Positions 15,124 through 23,116 of a stretch of 36,832 bases of DNA are shown here, piece by piece (position 1 is the stretch's first letter; every line of letters begins with the position of its first letter). Location of the stretch: positions 1 to 36,832 of the IMG/VR virus record IMGVR_UViG_3300027906_000061; one strand, written 5' to 3'. Below the pieces are notes generated by a model. It was given only the letters and a program-made list of their open reading frames with translations. It did not search any database and had not been told where the DNA came from. This DNA comes from a virus. The position numbers were made by a program, and so were the translations under genes.

Positions 15124-17367
15124 ATGGCATTCGAGCATCAATCACGTCAGAGACAGGAGATCAAAGGTAATCTTGCAAAACTTCTTGCGACAGAGAACCT
15201 TATAGTAGAGCACAGGAATGATATTCCTACTGCTTCATTTGATGTAGATCGTAGAGTTCTTCAACTACCACAGTGGGATAAGGCAAGTGGTGTTGTGTAT
15301 GATATGCTTGTAGGTCATGAAGTTGGACATGCTTTATATACTCCTAATGAAGATTATACTGACTATGTACAATGTCCACAAGATTATGTGAACGTTGTAG
15401 AAGACGTACGTATTGAGAAATTCATGAAGCGTAAGTATCCTGGTCTACGCAAGAGTTTTGCTGGTGGATACAAAGAATTAAATGATCAAGATTTTTTTCA
15501 AATCGAAGGTGAGAATATTGCAGGACTTATATTGATTGATCGTATCAACCTACACTATAAGGTTGGTCCTACTGCATTGATTCCATTTTCAGATTCCGAA
15601 CTTGGTTTTGTTGCTCGTGTAGAACAGACAGAAACATTTGAAGAAGTATGTGCTCTAGCAGATGAGATCTATCAGTATACTAAAGCAGAGAACGAAAGGA
15701 AGCAGAAGGAAGCAGACGTACCTAATCTTAGTGGATTAGAATTGGATGGTGAATCTGAAGATGGTGAGCAGGAAGATTCTAAATTGGAACAACCATCACA
15801 ACCACCAGGTGAAGGTGAAGGAGATGAAGAAGATCCTAAAGTAGATCAAGATTATGAGACTAGTTCTGGTGGATCAACAACAGGTGGTTCTACTCCTGGA
15901 AATGAAGGTGGACAAGAAGGTGCAGAAGAATCTAAAACACAAAGATCATTTGATGGTTCTGCTTCTCAACTTTCTAGTTCTGGTGGGTACAATATTAAGT
16001 ACTTCGAGATTCCAGATTCTGTTGACTTAGATGATTATCTTGTTGACTGGGTAGAGGTTCATGATTGGATAGATTCCAGATTTGCTCAAGCACCAGAACC
16101 AAAGATTTCTATGGGTGAAGATGGTACAGTTTATTGGAAACAGACAGGGTTGGATGATGCAGATTCTGAGTATGCTTCTCATAGAAAAGAAGCACAGAAA
16201 GAAGTAAACTATCTTGTCAAAGAGTTTGAGTGTCGTAAGTCTGCTGATGCATATGCACGTGCTAGTACTGCTAAAACTGGTGTACTTGATTGCACCAAAC
16301 TTCATACCTATAAGTACAATGAAGATCTATTCAAGAAGGTAACTGTTGTACCTGATGGTAAGAATCATGGATTGATATTCTTACTAGACTGGTCTGGATC
16401 AATGGCAGATCAATTACATGCAACTTACAAACAACTTCTTAACCTTACTGCATTCTGTAAGAAGGTTCAGATTCCGTTTGAAGTATATGCTTTCACTAAT
16501 GAGTGGAGAATTGTTGATCTAATAAAGAGTAATGATCCAGAAGCACATTCTTATTATTATCATGATAGGAATACTGAACCACCAAAATTGGGTGAGTTCC
16601 ATCTTCCAAAAGGTGAATTGCATTTAATGAATATTCTTTCATCACGTAGTAACTCACGTGATTATGAAAGACAATGCAGAAACATCTGGAGAATAACATA
16701 TGCTTACCATATTAATCGTGGTGGGTGCTATCAGATTCCAGAAGGTATGAATCTTTCTGGTACTCCATTGAATGAAGCAGTTGTTATGCTTAACTATATC
16801 ATTCCCAAATTCAAACAAGCGAATGATCTTCAGAAAGTGAATGCAGTTATTCTTACTGATGGTGAAGCATGCTGTTCTGGTTATGGAAGACAGACTGATC
16901 CTGACAGAAGAGAACCAAGAGTTTATCCTAGCAAGATAGGTTATGGTAATGCCTTACGTGATCGCAAGACAGGTATCGTATACAAGCCATTAACCAATTC
17001 ATATGTTGGTTTGACTAATCAACTATTGAATCAAGTTCGGGATAGAAACACTGGAGTTAATGTTATAGGATTTAGAATCATGAGTGGTAGCAGACTCCAA
17101 GAGTTTGTTTGCAGATACTCCAAGCTTGGATCAAACTACAGTGAGATACAGTCTGAATGGAGAAAGCACAAGTCTGTTATTGTTCCAAATCCACTTGGGT
17201 ACACTGCTCTCTATGCCATACAACAAACCGCACTTGACAACACTACAGAGTTTGATGTAGAATCAGGATCTAAGAAGGCAGACATCTCCAGAGCATTTAA
17301 AAAAATGTTGAAGTCTAAGTCTTCCAACAAGAAGTTGTTGAATTCTTTTATAGGGTACGTTGCTTGA
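15124..17367 (+). CDS. CobT-like protein with metallopeptidase motif and VWA domain
   Basis: A 747-aa protein in three parts. Residues 1-200 hold a gluzincin-like zinc motif HEVGH (65-69) with NVVEDVRIE about 25 residues on, as expected for the third ligand. Residues about 205-280 are an acidic Gly/Pro/Ser linker (GEGEGDEEDPK, SSGGSTTGGS) like that of CobT. The C-terminal part is a von Willebrand A domain with an intact MIDAS: LLDWSGS (D422-x-S-x-S426), SGTPLNEAV and ILTDGEA. It pairs with the CobS-type AAA+ ATPase at 18043, as CobT pairs with CobS in cobalt chelatase. CobT itself is not known to me to keep HExxH, so a protease role is possible. No clear promoter; only a TATACT at 15089. Confidence 0.75.
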   Translation: MAFEHQSRQRQEIKGNLAKLLATENLIVEHRNDIPTASFDVDRRVLQLPQWDKASGVVYDMLVGHEVGHALYTPNEDYTDYVQCPQDYVNVVEDVRIEKFMKRKYPGLRKSFAGGYKELNDQDFFQIEGENIAGLILIDRINLHYKVGPTALIPFSDSELGFVARVEQTETFEEVCALADEIYQYTKAENERKQKEADVPNLSGLELDGESEDGEQEDSKLEQPSQPPGEGEGDEEDPKVDQDYETSSGGSTTGGSTPGNEGGQEGAEESKTQRSFDGSASQLSSSGGYNIKYFEIPDSVDLDDYLVDWVEVHDWIDSRFAQAPEPKISMGEDGTVYWKQTGLDDADSEYASHRKEAQKEVNYLVKEFECRKSADAYARASTAKTGVLDCTKLHTYKYNEDLFKKVTVVPDGKNHGLIFLLDWSGSMADQLHATYKQLLNLTAFCKKVQIPFEVYAFTNEWRIVDLIKSNDPEAHSYYYHDRNTEPPKLGEFHLPKGELHLMNILSSRSNSRDYERQCRNIWRITYAYHINRGGCYQIPEGMNLSGTPLNEAVVMLNYIIPKFKQANDLQKVNAVILTDGEACCSGYGRQTDPDRREPRVYPSKIGYGNALRDRKTGIVYKPLTNSYVGLTNQLLNQVRDRNTGVNVIGFRIMSGSRLQEFVCRYSKLGSNYSEIQSEWRKHKSVIVPNPLGYTALYAIQQTALDNTTEFDVESGSKKADISRAFKKMLKSKSSNKKLLNSFIGYVA

Positions 17368-17392
17368 CAATTACCCTTTACCATATTATACT
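17364..17392 (+). promoter_or_regulatory. Sigma70-type promoter upstream of the 184-aa protein
   Basis: TTGACA (17364-17369, overlapping the end of the VWA gene), 17-base spacer, TATACT (17387-17392). The hexamers and spacing are identical to those before gp55 and the gene at 25199. Gene start is 31 bases downstream of the -10. Confidence 0.82.
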
Positions 17393-17422
17393 ATACTAAA
17401 GTAGGCCAAATCTAACAAATCT

Positions 17423-17977
17423 ATGAGAAAACTCAAACAATTGTGTCCAGAATACAAACAGTACGAAAATTTCCATAACGATAAAATTTTCACTATGGCT
17501 CTAAAACGCCAGATCCATGAAAATCCAGAAGGAAGTCAGTTGAAGTTCACGAAGAAGTGTGCTAAGAGTTACTTCAGGGATAAGTACCCAAAGGTCTACA
17601 AGGAAATGACTGAGAAAGATTGGAACGATGTTTCCAAACGTTTGAGTGCCATCTTTCAAAAGAACAAGAACGTAGTCCCTGCTTTATATAAATTCCGACC
17701 CCACCTTCCTAACTTATTCCAGCAGAGTAAGCAGGTTCATCAAGGTAGTGTCAACTTCGGTGAAGATTTTGATCTATATGATGATCCTATAGTTGGTACT
17801 GAGGCTACACTTCCAGTAGAAGAAGACATTCCAATACAGGAGGTTCTTAATTTCGACACACCTGCACCTAAAGCACCACGTAGTGAAACTGGGGAATGGA
17901 TGGATAGGTACTTTGAGAAGTCATCTAGTGTCACACTGACGCTACCAGACAACACAAAGATCCAGTTCAACAAGTGA
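17423..17977 (+). CDS. Hypothetical protein, 184 aa
   Basis: Sits alone between a sigma70-type promoter and a strong terminator, so it has its own transcript, most likely early. The first 100 residues are basic and helical (LKQLCPEYKQYENFHNDKIF, FTKKCAKSYFRDKYPKVYKE, KDWNDVSKRLSAIFQKNK). Residues 115-160 are acidic and Pro-rich, and the end is a basic strand pair (SVTLTLPDNTKIQFNK). The basic helical half could bind DNA or RNA. No family recognised. Its place between the CobT-like and CobS-like genes suggests a possible link, but the separate promoter and terminator argue for independent control. Confidence 0.75.
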   Translation: MRKLKQLCPEYKQYENFHNDKIFTMALKRQIHENPEGSQLKFTKKCAKSYFRDKYPKVYKEMTEKDWNDVSKRLSAIFQKNKNVVPALYKFRPHLPNLFQQSKQVHQGSVNFGEDFDLYDDPIVGTEATLPVEEDIPIQEVLNFDTPAPKAPRSETGEWMDRYFEKSSSVTLTLPDNTKIQFNK

Positions 17978-17984
17978 CACACGA

Positions 17985-18007
17985 CCCCTCCACAAGGAGG
18001 GGTTTTT
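17985..18007 (+). terminator. Rho-independent terminator before cobS
   Basis: Seven-base perfect stem CCCCTCC (17985-17991) / GGAGGGG (17996-18002), loop ACAA, then five T (18003-18007). It separates the 184-aa gene from the CobS-like gene, which therefore needs its own promoter or read-through. Confidence 0.92.
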
Positions 18008-18042
18008 CATTATAATAAGTACATACAAACAAATTAGAAAAA

Positions 18043-19134
18043 ATGCCAGCAAAGTCTGATCTAACAACCACCCAACTTGTGAACTACCTATCTGACAAAC
18101 ATGGATCAGATATAAATGCAGATCATGTACGTGAGGCAGCGGCGCATTTTGGAGTCGGTTATGCAACTACAACAAAACGTTTACGTAGTTTTTATGTACA
18201 ACGTGGTACATGGAATATTGAGAAGGTTAAGGATCAACTTGAAAGACAGATCACTTCCCCTTCTGTTATCCCAGAAATTCAACAGAATTTGAAACCACAA
18301 AAGGATCCAAACTTTGTTCCCTTTGGAAACTTCTCTGATGTTAAGAAAATTATATCATCTAAACTATTCTATCCTACGTTCATCACTGGACTCTCAGGGA
18401 ATGGTAAGACACTTAGTGTAGAGCAAGCATGTGCTCAACTAAATAGGGAACTCATTCGTGTAAACATTACTATTGAAACTGACGAAGATGATCTTATTGG
18501 TGGGTTCCGTCTTGTTAATGGTGCAACTGCTTGGCACAACGGACCTGTTGTCGAGGCTTTGGAGAGGGGAGCTATACTCCTTTTAGATGAAGTTGATCTT
18601 GCCTCTAATAAGATCTTGTGTCTTCAATCTATCTTGGAAGGCAAGGGTGTATTCCTTAAGAAGATTGGTAAGTATGTTGATAGAAAACCAGGATTCAATG
18701 TCATTGCTACTGCCAATACTAAAGGTAAGGGTAGTGAGGATGGTAGGTTCATTGGTACTAATGTATTGAATGAAGCATTCCTAGAAAGATTTGCATTGAC
18801 ATTTGAGCAAGAGTATCCTTCTGTTAAGACTGAGCAAAAGATTCTTGAGAAAGTATCTGGTAACTTAGGTGTACTTGATGAAGCATTCTGTGCTAACCTT
18901 GCTAACTGGTCTGACATTATTCGCAGAACATTTAAGGATGGTGGTATCGATGAGGTTATTTCAACTCGTAGATTGGTACACATCATTCGTGCTTTTGCTA
19001 TCTGGCAGGATCGTTTGAAAGCAATTAAGTTATGTGTTAATCGTTTCGATGATGAAACAAAGCAGTCATTCTTAGATTTGTATGATAAGATTGATGCAGA
19101 CATTCAAGTCGATCCAGATGTATCAGATCTTTAA
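18043..19134 (+). CDS. cobS: CobS-like AAA+ ATPase (MoxR type)
   Basis: A 363-aa AAA+ ATPase like the CobS motor of aerobic cobaltochelatase, long known as an auxiliary gene in T4-like cyanophages. Seen: Walker A GLSGNGKT (116-123), the IETDEDDLIGGF pore-loop region (144-155), Walker B ILLLDEVD (178-185), the ATANT sensor-1 (222-226) and the ISTRRLVHIIRAF sensor-2 region near 315. The first 65 residues form a helix-turn-helix-like domain (TTQLVNYLSDKHG...ATTTKRLRSFY). Its partner is probably the VWA protein at 15124. Whether the pair inserts cobalt, inserts another metal, or remodels proteins as MoxR-VWA pairs do is open. Confidence 0.85.
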   Translation: MPAKSDLTTTQLVNYLSDKHGSDINADHVREAAAHFGVGYATTTKRLRSFYVQRGTWNIEKVKDQLERQITSPSVIPEIQQNLKPQKDPNFVPFGNFSDVKKIISSKLFYPTFITGLSGNGKTLSVEQACAQLNRELIRVNITIETDEDDLIGGFRLVNGATAWHNGPVVEALERGAILLLDEVDLASNKILCLQSILEGKGVFLKKIGKYVDRKPGFNVIATANTKGKGSEDGRFIGTNVLNEAFLERFALTFEQEYPSVKTEQKILEKVSGNLGVLDEAFCANLANWSDIIRRTFKDGGIDEVISTRRLVHIIRAFAIWQDRLKAIKLCVNRFDDETKQSFLDLYDKIDADIQVDPDVSDL

Positions 19135-19309
19135 TTACATAACTGCGTTCTTTTCTGTGGTGGTTGTGAACTGTGTTCATCCAGTCAATTGGGAGAATTG
19201 TTCACAACCATTAGACGAATGGTTCTATCCAGAAATAGCACGTGGTATTGAGATTCTAAAAAATCCAGACACATTGTACAAAACCGAAAGGGATTATCTA
19301 AATGATTAA
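19118..19309 (+). CDS. Small protein with N-terminal hydrophobic segment, 63 aa
   Basis: ATG at 19118 overlaps the cobS end by 17 bases; the in-frame ATG at 19082 reads as cobS out of frame. Residues about 3-18 are hydrophobic (IFNYITAFFSVVVVN) and act like a signal peptide or single membrane span. It is followed by two Cys (CVHPVNWENC) and an acidic helical end. Could be exported or anchored in the inner membrane. No family recognised. Confidence 0.5.
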   Translation: MYQIFNYITAFFSVVVVNCVHPVNWENCSQPLDEWFYPEIARGIEILKNPDTLYKTERDYLND

Positions 19310-19469
19310 ATCAGGAGATTGTAAGTTTATTGGTAGTGTCATCTCCCTTAAGGGTGGTGCCACTGCCAGAGTACTCAACGTTCGTGAGGATAAGATTTCT
19401 ATTTTAAATCTTGACGGTTCTCACAAAGAGTGCTATTATGAAGAGATTCAGTATGTATGGACACCTTGA
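19302..19469 (+). CDS. Small beta-rich protein, 55 aa
   Basis: ATG at 19302 overlaps the previous stop by 8 bases. The strand pattern CKFIGSVISLKGGATARVLNV / DKISILNLDGSHKECYYEEI suggests an SH3-like barrel, similar in style to the 70-aa protein at 35481. Its TGA shares a base with the next start (TGATG). Function unknown. Confidence 0.55.
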   Translation: MIKSGDCKFIGSVISLKGGATARVLNVREDKISILNLDGSHKECYYEEIQYVWTP

Positions 19470-19777
19470 TGAAATATAATGAAGATGAACTCCTCAAGGA
19501 GATTCACGATTATATTAGCAGTACCTATAGGGGTCATTACTCCGCAGGTAACGTGCAAACCCTTGACCTCATTGATTCGGTAGGAGATGCAGAAGCATTT
19601 TGCAGAAGCAATGTTCTCAAATATGCCTCACGTTATGATCGCAAAGGATCAGCACGTAAGGATATCATAAAGATCATTCACTATGGTCTATTACTCCTAC
19701 ACTTTAATGATAAGACTGCGAGAGCAGATTCTATGGCCAGTACCTCTACCACATTCACCGTTGATTATGACAAGTAA
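19469..19777 (+). CDS. DUF3310-like protein (possible nucleotide kinase type)
   Basis: 102 aa from ATG 19469 (an in-frame ATG at 19457 adds four residues; the TGATG overlap favours 19469). The pattern HY...G.V...D.I......AFCRSNVLKYASRYDRKG..RKDIIKIIHYG is the DUF3310 signature, found in many phage proteins including T7 gp1.7, which acts on thymidine nucleotides. Activity here is not shown by sequence. It overlaps gp45 by 11 bases, so it is translated together with the clamp. Confidence 0.75.
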   Translation: MKYNEDELLKEIHDYISSTYRGHYSAGNVQTLDLIDSVGDAEAFCRSNVLKYASRYDRKGSARKDIIKIIHYGLLLLHFNDKTARADSMASTSTTFTVDYDK

Positions 19778-20435
19778 AGTAAAATTATCCCAAAACACAA
19801 TAGATGTACTGGGAAACTATTGTTCAATCAATTCCAGTATTGTTTTTAGGAAAGGAAATGTTATCAGAACCATCAGTAACGCAGAGAACATCTTATCTAA
19901 GTATACCTGCGAGGAAAGCTTTCCAGATGACTTCGCTATATATGACCTTAGTCAGTTTCTGGTCGGTCTCGGTCTGTTTGACAGTCCTGAACTGGACTTC
20001 ATGGGTAGGGATTTTGTCACTATTCGTGGCGGTCGTCAGTCAGCTAAGTATTATTTTAGTGACCCTGAGATTACGCTCAAGTCTGCTCCAGAGAAAAATG
20101 TAAAATTTCCTGGTGGTAATATCGAGTTTGATGTTACTAGTTCTGATCTCTCAAATCTTGGTAAAGCATCTAGGTGCTATGATCTTCCAGATCTAACCTT
20201 TGATACAACCAAAGGAAATATCAGACTCATTCTTAGAGACAAAGAGAATGATACTACCAACACATTCGAACAGAATGTTGATGGTACATTTGATCAGGAG
20301 TATTCTCTTAACATTAAGTATGAGAATGTTAGATTGGTTCTTGGAGACTATCGTGTGAAAGTATCTGACCAATTGATTTCTGAATGGTCTCACAAGAATC
20401 TTGACCTGACCTATTACATTGCACTAGAGCCTTGA
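19767..20435 (+). CDS. 45: Sliding clamp gp45
   Basis: The trimeric DNA clamp that gives gp43 its processivity and activates gp55 late transcription. From the ATG at 19767 (MTSKVKLSQNTIDVLGNYC...) the product is 222 aa, like T4 gp45 (228). The family pattern is clear: the N-terminal LSQNTIDVLGNYCSINSSIVFRKG, YDLSQFLVGLGLFD with the conserved 'FL..L.L.....' helix, and the repeated clamp half near LRDKENDTTNTFEQN. An ATG at 19683 lies in the preceding gene and would add an unrelated N-terminus. The stop overlaps the next start (TTGA). Confidence 0.95.
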   Translation: MTSKVKLSQNTIDVLGNYCSINSSIVFRKGNVIRTISNAENILSKYTCEESFPDDFAIYDLSQFLVGLGLFDSPELDFMGRDFVTIRGGRQSAKYYFSDPEITLKSAPEKNVKFPGGNIEFDVTSSDLSNLGKASRCYDLPDLTFDTTKGNIRLILRDKENDTTNTFEQNVDGTFDQEYSLNIKYENVRLVLGDYRVKVSDQLISEWSHKNLDLTYYIALEP

Positions 20436-21007
20436 GTTTAAAGTATCCTCACCTTAAAGATTACATTTTTAAAGTGAATCTTCTACCAGAGGATCTGTGT
20501 GATAATGTAATCAAGAGATTGGAGAAGAAAGATAGGTGGGAAGATCATGGTTGGTACGATGCTAAAGATCAATCTTCATATAGTAAAGGTGACTTTTCTA
20601 CAGTAAAGAATGATAAGTGTCGTCAAAAGATCTTTCCATATATTAGAGACCTCTGTATACAATACAACAAAAAGTATTTTATTAAAGAGAATACCAATTC
20701 TGATATCTTTTGGTCAACTACAGGTGACATGAAGTTTAACAAATATAGTGTTGGTGAATCCATTGAACCACACCATGATCATATCCATGATATGTTTGAT
20801 GGTAAGATTCGTGGTATCCCTACCACTAGTTTGATTGGTGTACTAAACGATGATTATGAAGGTGGAGAACTTCTATTCTGGAATGAGCATCGGGTAGATT
20901 TGAAGAAGGGTGATGTTGTAGCGTTCCCTTCTGTGTTTTTATTTCCACATGAAGTCACGACAGTGACTAGTGGTATACGTTATTCTTGGGTTACTTGGTG
21001 CGTTTAA
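20432..21007 (+). CDS. 2OG-Fe(II) oxygenase, prolyl-4-hydroxylase-like (TTG start)
   Basis: A 191-aa dioxygenase that would use 2-oxoglutarate, O2 and Fe(II). The facial triad is visible: H114-x-D116 in EPHHDHIHD and the distal H173 in FPHEV, with the 2OG-binding R183 in SGIRYSWVTW. The double-stranded beta-helix runs from about 95 to 190 (LIGVLNDDYEGGELLFW is the typical centre). The start is a TTG at 20432 overlapping the gp45 stop (TTGA); the first ATG would remove about 100 residues including conserved N-terminal helices. Substrate unknown; P4H-like phage enzymes are widespread in cyanophages. Shares the last base with the gp44 start. Confidence 0.88.
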   Translation: MSLKYPHLKDYIFKVNLLPEDLCDNVIKRLEKKDRWEDHGWYDAKDQSSYSKGDFSTVKNDKCRQKIFPYIRDLCIQYNKKYFIKENTNSDIFWSTTGDMKFNKYSVGESIEPHHDHIHDMFDGKIRGIPTTSLIGVLNDDYEGGELLFWNEHRVDLKKGDVVAFPSVFLFPHEVTTVTSGIRYSWVTWCV

Positions 21008-21951
21008 TGAACAAAGATTTTTTATGGGTCGAGAAGTATCGACCAAAAGTGATTGAAGATTGTATCTTACCTGACAGTATCAAGGAAGTATTCAAGGGGT
21101 TTGTTTCTCAAGGTGAGTTGCCTAACCTTTTACTTACTGGATCTGCTGGTGTTGGTAAGACTACCATTGCAAAAGCTTTATGTGATGAGATAGGAGCATC
21201 CTATATCATGATCAATGGATCTGATGAGGGTAGGTTCCTTGACACTGTGAGGAATAGAATCAGGCAGTTTGCTTCTACTGTCTCACTCACCTCTGGAGCG
21301 TCCCACAAGGTTGTTATTATAGATGAAGCAGACAACACAACCAACGATGTTCAACTCTCACTCAGAACTGCTGTGGAGGAGTTTCATAATAATTGTAGGT
21401 TCATATTTACTTGCAACTTTATCAATAAGATTATTGAACCCTTACACTCTAGGTGTACAGTGGTTGATTTTCGTGTAAAGAATGGACAGTCTGTAGTAGT
21501 ACAGGGACAGTTCTTTGAAAGACTTAGAACTATATTAAAAAATGAAAAGGTTGAATTTGAAGACAAGGTTCTGGCGAAGCTTATTAAGCGTTATTATCCT
21601 GATTGGCGTAGGCTTATCAATGAGTGTCAACGGTATTCTTCTGCTGGATCCATTGACTCCGCTATTCTCGTTGATGTTGCTGACGTTAATTTTGATCATC
21701 TTCTTTCAGCATTGAAACAGAAAGACTTCAAGACTGTGAAGACTTGGGTGGTACAGCATATGGATAATGATCCTAGTATGGTAATGCGTAAGATTTATGA
21801 CAATCTATATGACGTATTAAAACCCAATTCGATCCCAGAAGCAGTGTTAGTTATCGCAAAGTACATGAGAGATATCTCCAATGTACCAGATCAAGAGATT
21901 AACATGCTTGCATGTCTGACTGAAATTATGATGACTTGCGAATTCCAATAA
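21007..21951 (+). CDS. 44: Clamp loader large subunit gp44
   Basis: The AAA+ ATPase that loads gp45 on primer ends together with gp62. From ATG 21007 the product is 314 aa (T4 gp44 is 319). Motifs: FLWVEKYRPKVIEDCILP (RFC box), Walker A GSAGVGKT (45-52), Walker B VVIIDEADN near 100, sensor-1 FIFTCNF and the SRC arginine finger in EPLHSRC. An ATG at 20986 lies inside the oxygenase gene and adds nothing conserved. Unlike T4, gp62 does not follow directly; a methylase and two tiny ORFs intervene. Confidence 0.96.
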   Translation: MNKDFLWVEKYRPKVIEDCILPDSIKEVFKGFVSQGELPNLLLTGSAGVGKTTIAKALCDEIGASYIMINGSDEGRFLDTVRNRIRQFASTVSLTSGASHKVVIIDEADNTTNDVQLSLRTAVEEFHNNCRFIFTCNFINKIIEPLHSRCTVVDFRVKNGQSVVVQGQFFERLRTILKNEKVEFEDKVLAKLIKRYYPDWRRLINECQRYSSAGSIDSAILVDVADVNFDHLLSALKQKDFKTVKTWVVQHMDNDPSMVMRKIYDNLYDVLKPNSIPEAVLVIAKYMRDISNVPDQEINMLACLTEIMMTCEFQ

Positions 21952-21964
21952 AGTGTGCTAAATT
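21936..21964 (+). promoter_or_regulatory. Possible promoter upstream of the Dam-like gene
   Basis: TTGCGA (21936-21941), 17-base spacer, TAAATT (21959-21964) with extended -10 TGC. Each hexamer matches only 4 of 6 bases, so this is weaker than the three TTGACA/TATACT promoters. It lies in a plausible place, 55 bases before the methylase. Confidence 0.35.
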
Positions 21965-22018
21965 ACTGTAGCAAGTGGAGTTTCCCCATGACTGAGTTAA
22001 AAAGACCCAATCCTTACA

Positions 22019-22870
22019 ATGCCAAGAACACAAAAATCACTGAAGACACCACTGCGTTATCCAGGAGGGAAGAGCAGAGCAGTAGTAAAGTTACTCCAGT
22101 ACCTCCCAGACCTTTCCCAGGTAAAAGAGTTTCGTGAACCATTTTTGGGTGGTGGATCAGTAGCTTTAGAAATTACAAAGAGGTATCCTAACTTAAAAAC
22201 CATATGGGTCAATGATCTATATGAACCTCTTTATAATTTTTGGAGTGAGTTGCAACATAGTGGTCATCAATTACAGGGTGCTATCTTTGATAAGAAAGAG
22301 GAGCACCCTGATAGAGAGACTGCGAGAACTTTATTTAATGAATCCAAACAACATATTAATGACAAAGAAAAATCTAACTTTGATCGTGCCGTCGCTTTTT
22401 ATATCGTTAATAAGTGTAGCTTCAGTGGCCTCACTGAGTCTTCATCATTTTCTCCACAAGCGTCAGAGTCCAACTTCTCCGTTGCAGGAATTGATCGCCT
22501 CCACGAGTATTCAGAACTTATCCAAGACTGGATCATTACGAATTTATCATACGAAAGACTGCTGACAGACGACTGGGACAATAGAGGAATCTTTACATAC
22601 ATGGACCCACCATATGATATCAAAGATAATCTGTATGGTAGAAAGGGTGGTATGCATAAGGGATTTGATCATGATGAGTTTGCTAAGAACTGTGACAGAT
22701 ACACAGCACCTATGCTGATCTCTTACAATTCTGATCAAATTGTTAAGGATCGTTTCAAGGAGTGGACAGTTGCTGAATTTGCACACACTTACACCATGCG
22801 GTCCGTGGGGTGCTATAATAAAGATCAAGCAACGAGGAAGGAACTAGTCCTATTAAATTATGAAATGTGA
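22019..22870 (+). CDS. dam: DNA adenine N6-methyltransferase (Dam/D12 class)
   Basis: Transfers a methyl group from S-adenosylmethionine to the N6 of adenine, probably protecting phage DNA from host nucleases or marking it. The product is 283 aa, the usual D12 length. Seen: LRYPGGKSR (12-20), the SAM motif EPFLGGGS (40-47), NDLYEPLYNFW (65-75), NKCSFSGL (131-138) and catalytic DPPY (196-199). Start ATG 22019 gives MPRTQKSLKTPLRYPGGK; an out-of-frame ATG at 21988 is not used. The gene splits the otherwise adjacent gp44-gp62 pair. Recognition site cannot be told from sequence; GATC is a guess. Confidence 0.93.
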   Translation: MPRTQKSLKTPLRYPGGKSRAVVKLLQYLPDLSQVKEFREPFLGGGSVALEITKRYPNLKTIWVNDLYEPLYNFWSELQHSGHQLQGAIFDKKEEHPDRETARTLFNESKQHINDKEKSNFDRAVAFYIVNKCSFSGLTESSSFSPQASESNFSVAGIDRLHEYSELIQDWIITNLSYERLLTDDWDNRGIFTYMDPPYDIKDNLYGRKGGMHKGFDHDEFAKNCDRYTAPMLISYNSDQIVKDRFKEWTVAEFAHTYTMRSVGCYNKDQATRKELVLLNYEM

Positions 22871-23003
22871 AGTGAAACTCTATGTTGCTGGCAGAGTCTA
22901 TAGTGAGTTTGTCGAAGCACGTAACTACCAAGAAGCAAAGGAAGTTGCTAAAGTACGCAACCCACATGCTAAGGTAATGTCTGTTAATGCTGTATTCAAA
23001 TGA
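22860..23003 (+). CDS. Small hypothetical protein, 47 aa
   Basis: ATG 22860 overlaps the methylase end by 11 bases; the stop overlaps the next ATG (ATGA). The pattern CEVKLYVAGRVYSEFVEARN / YQEAKEVAKVRNPHAKVMSV is a neat beta-beta-alpha-beta unit with an 'A.(N)..EA...A..RNP.A.V' core, which looks selected rather than random. Function unknown. Confidence 0.6.
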   Translation: MKCEVKLYVAGRVYSEFVEARNYQEAKEVAKVRNPHAKVMSVNAVFK

Positions 23004-23116
23004 GCAAAACTAATTTACAAGAGAAAATTGAGGTCGCTGAGAAGCGTATAGCAGAATTGCGTTTGTTAATTGATGCATGGAAATTGCAGGCTGACTGGCG
23101 TGAGGACAAAAAATAA
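23000..23116 (+). CDS. Micro-ORF, 38 aa
   Basis: ATG 23000 overlaps the previous stop, and its TAA shares a base with the gp62 ATG (TAATG). The peptide MSKTNLQEKIEVAEKRIAEL... is a single long amphipathic, coiled-coil-like helix ending in a basic KK tail. Plausibly a small helical partner or a translational coupler for gp62. Confidence 0.5.
   Translation: MSKTNLQEKIEVAEKRIAELRLLIDAWKLQADWREDKK

Noticed and set aside
18011-18016. TATAAT before the CobS-like gene as a promoter
   Set aside because: A -35 would fall in the terminator stem (TCCACA at 17 bases); no match. Left open how cobS is transcribed.
18624-19103. 159-codon antisense ORF over the CobS-like gene
   Set aside because: Longest antisense frame in the window, but no motif, no start signal, and the sense gene has all AAA+ motifs.
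21988-22137. Short frame starting MTELKRPNPYN before the Dam gene
   Set aside because: The first residues look protein-like, but it soon runs out of frame through the methylase start; at most a leader peptide. A frameshift in dam is not needed because the methylase N-terminus is complete.
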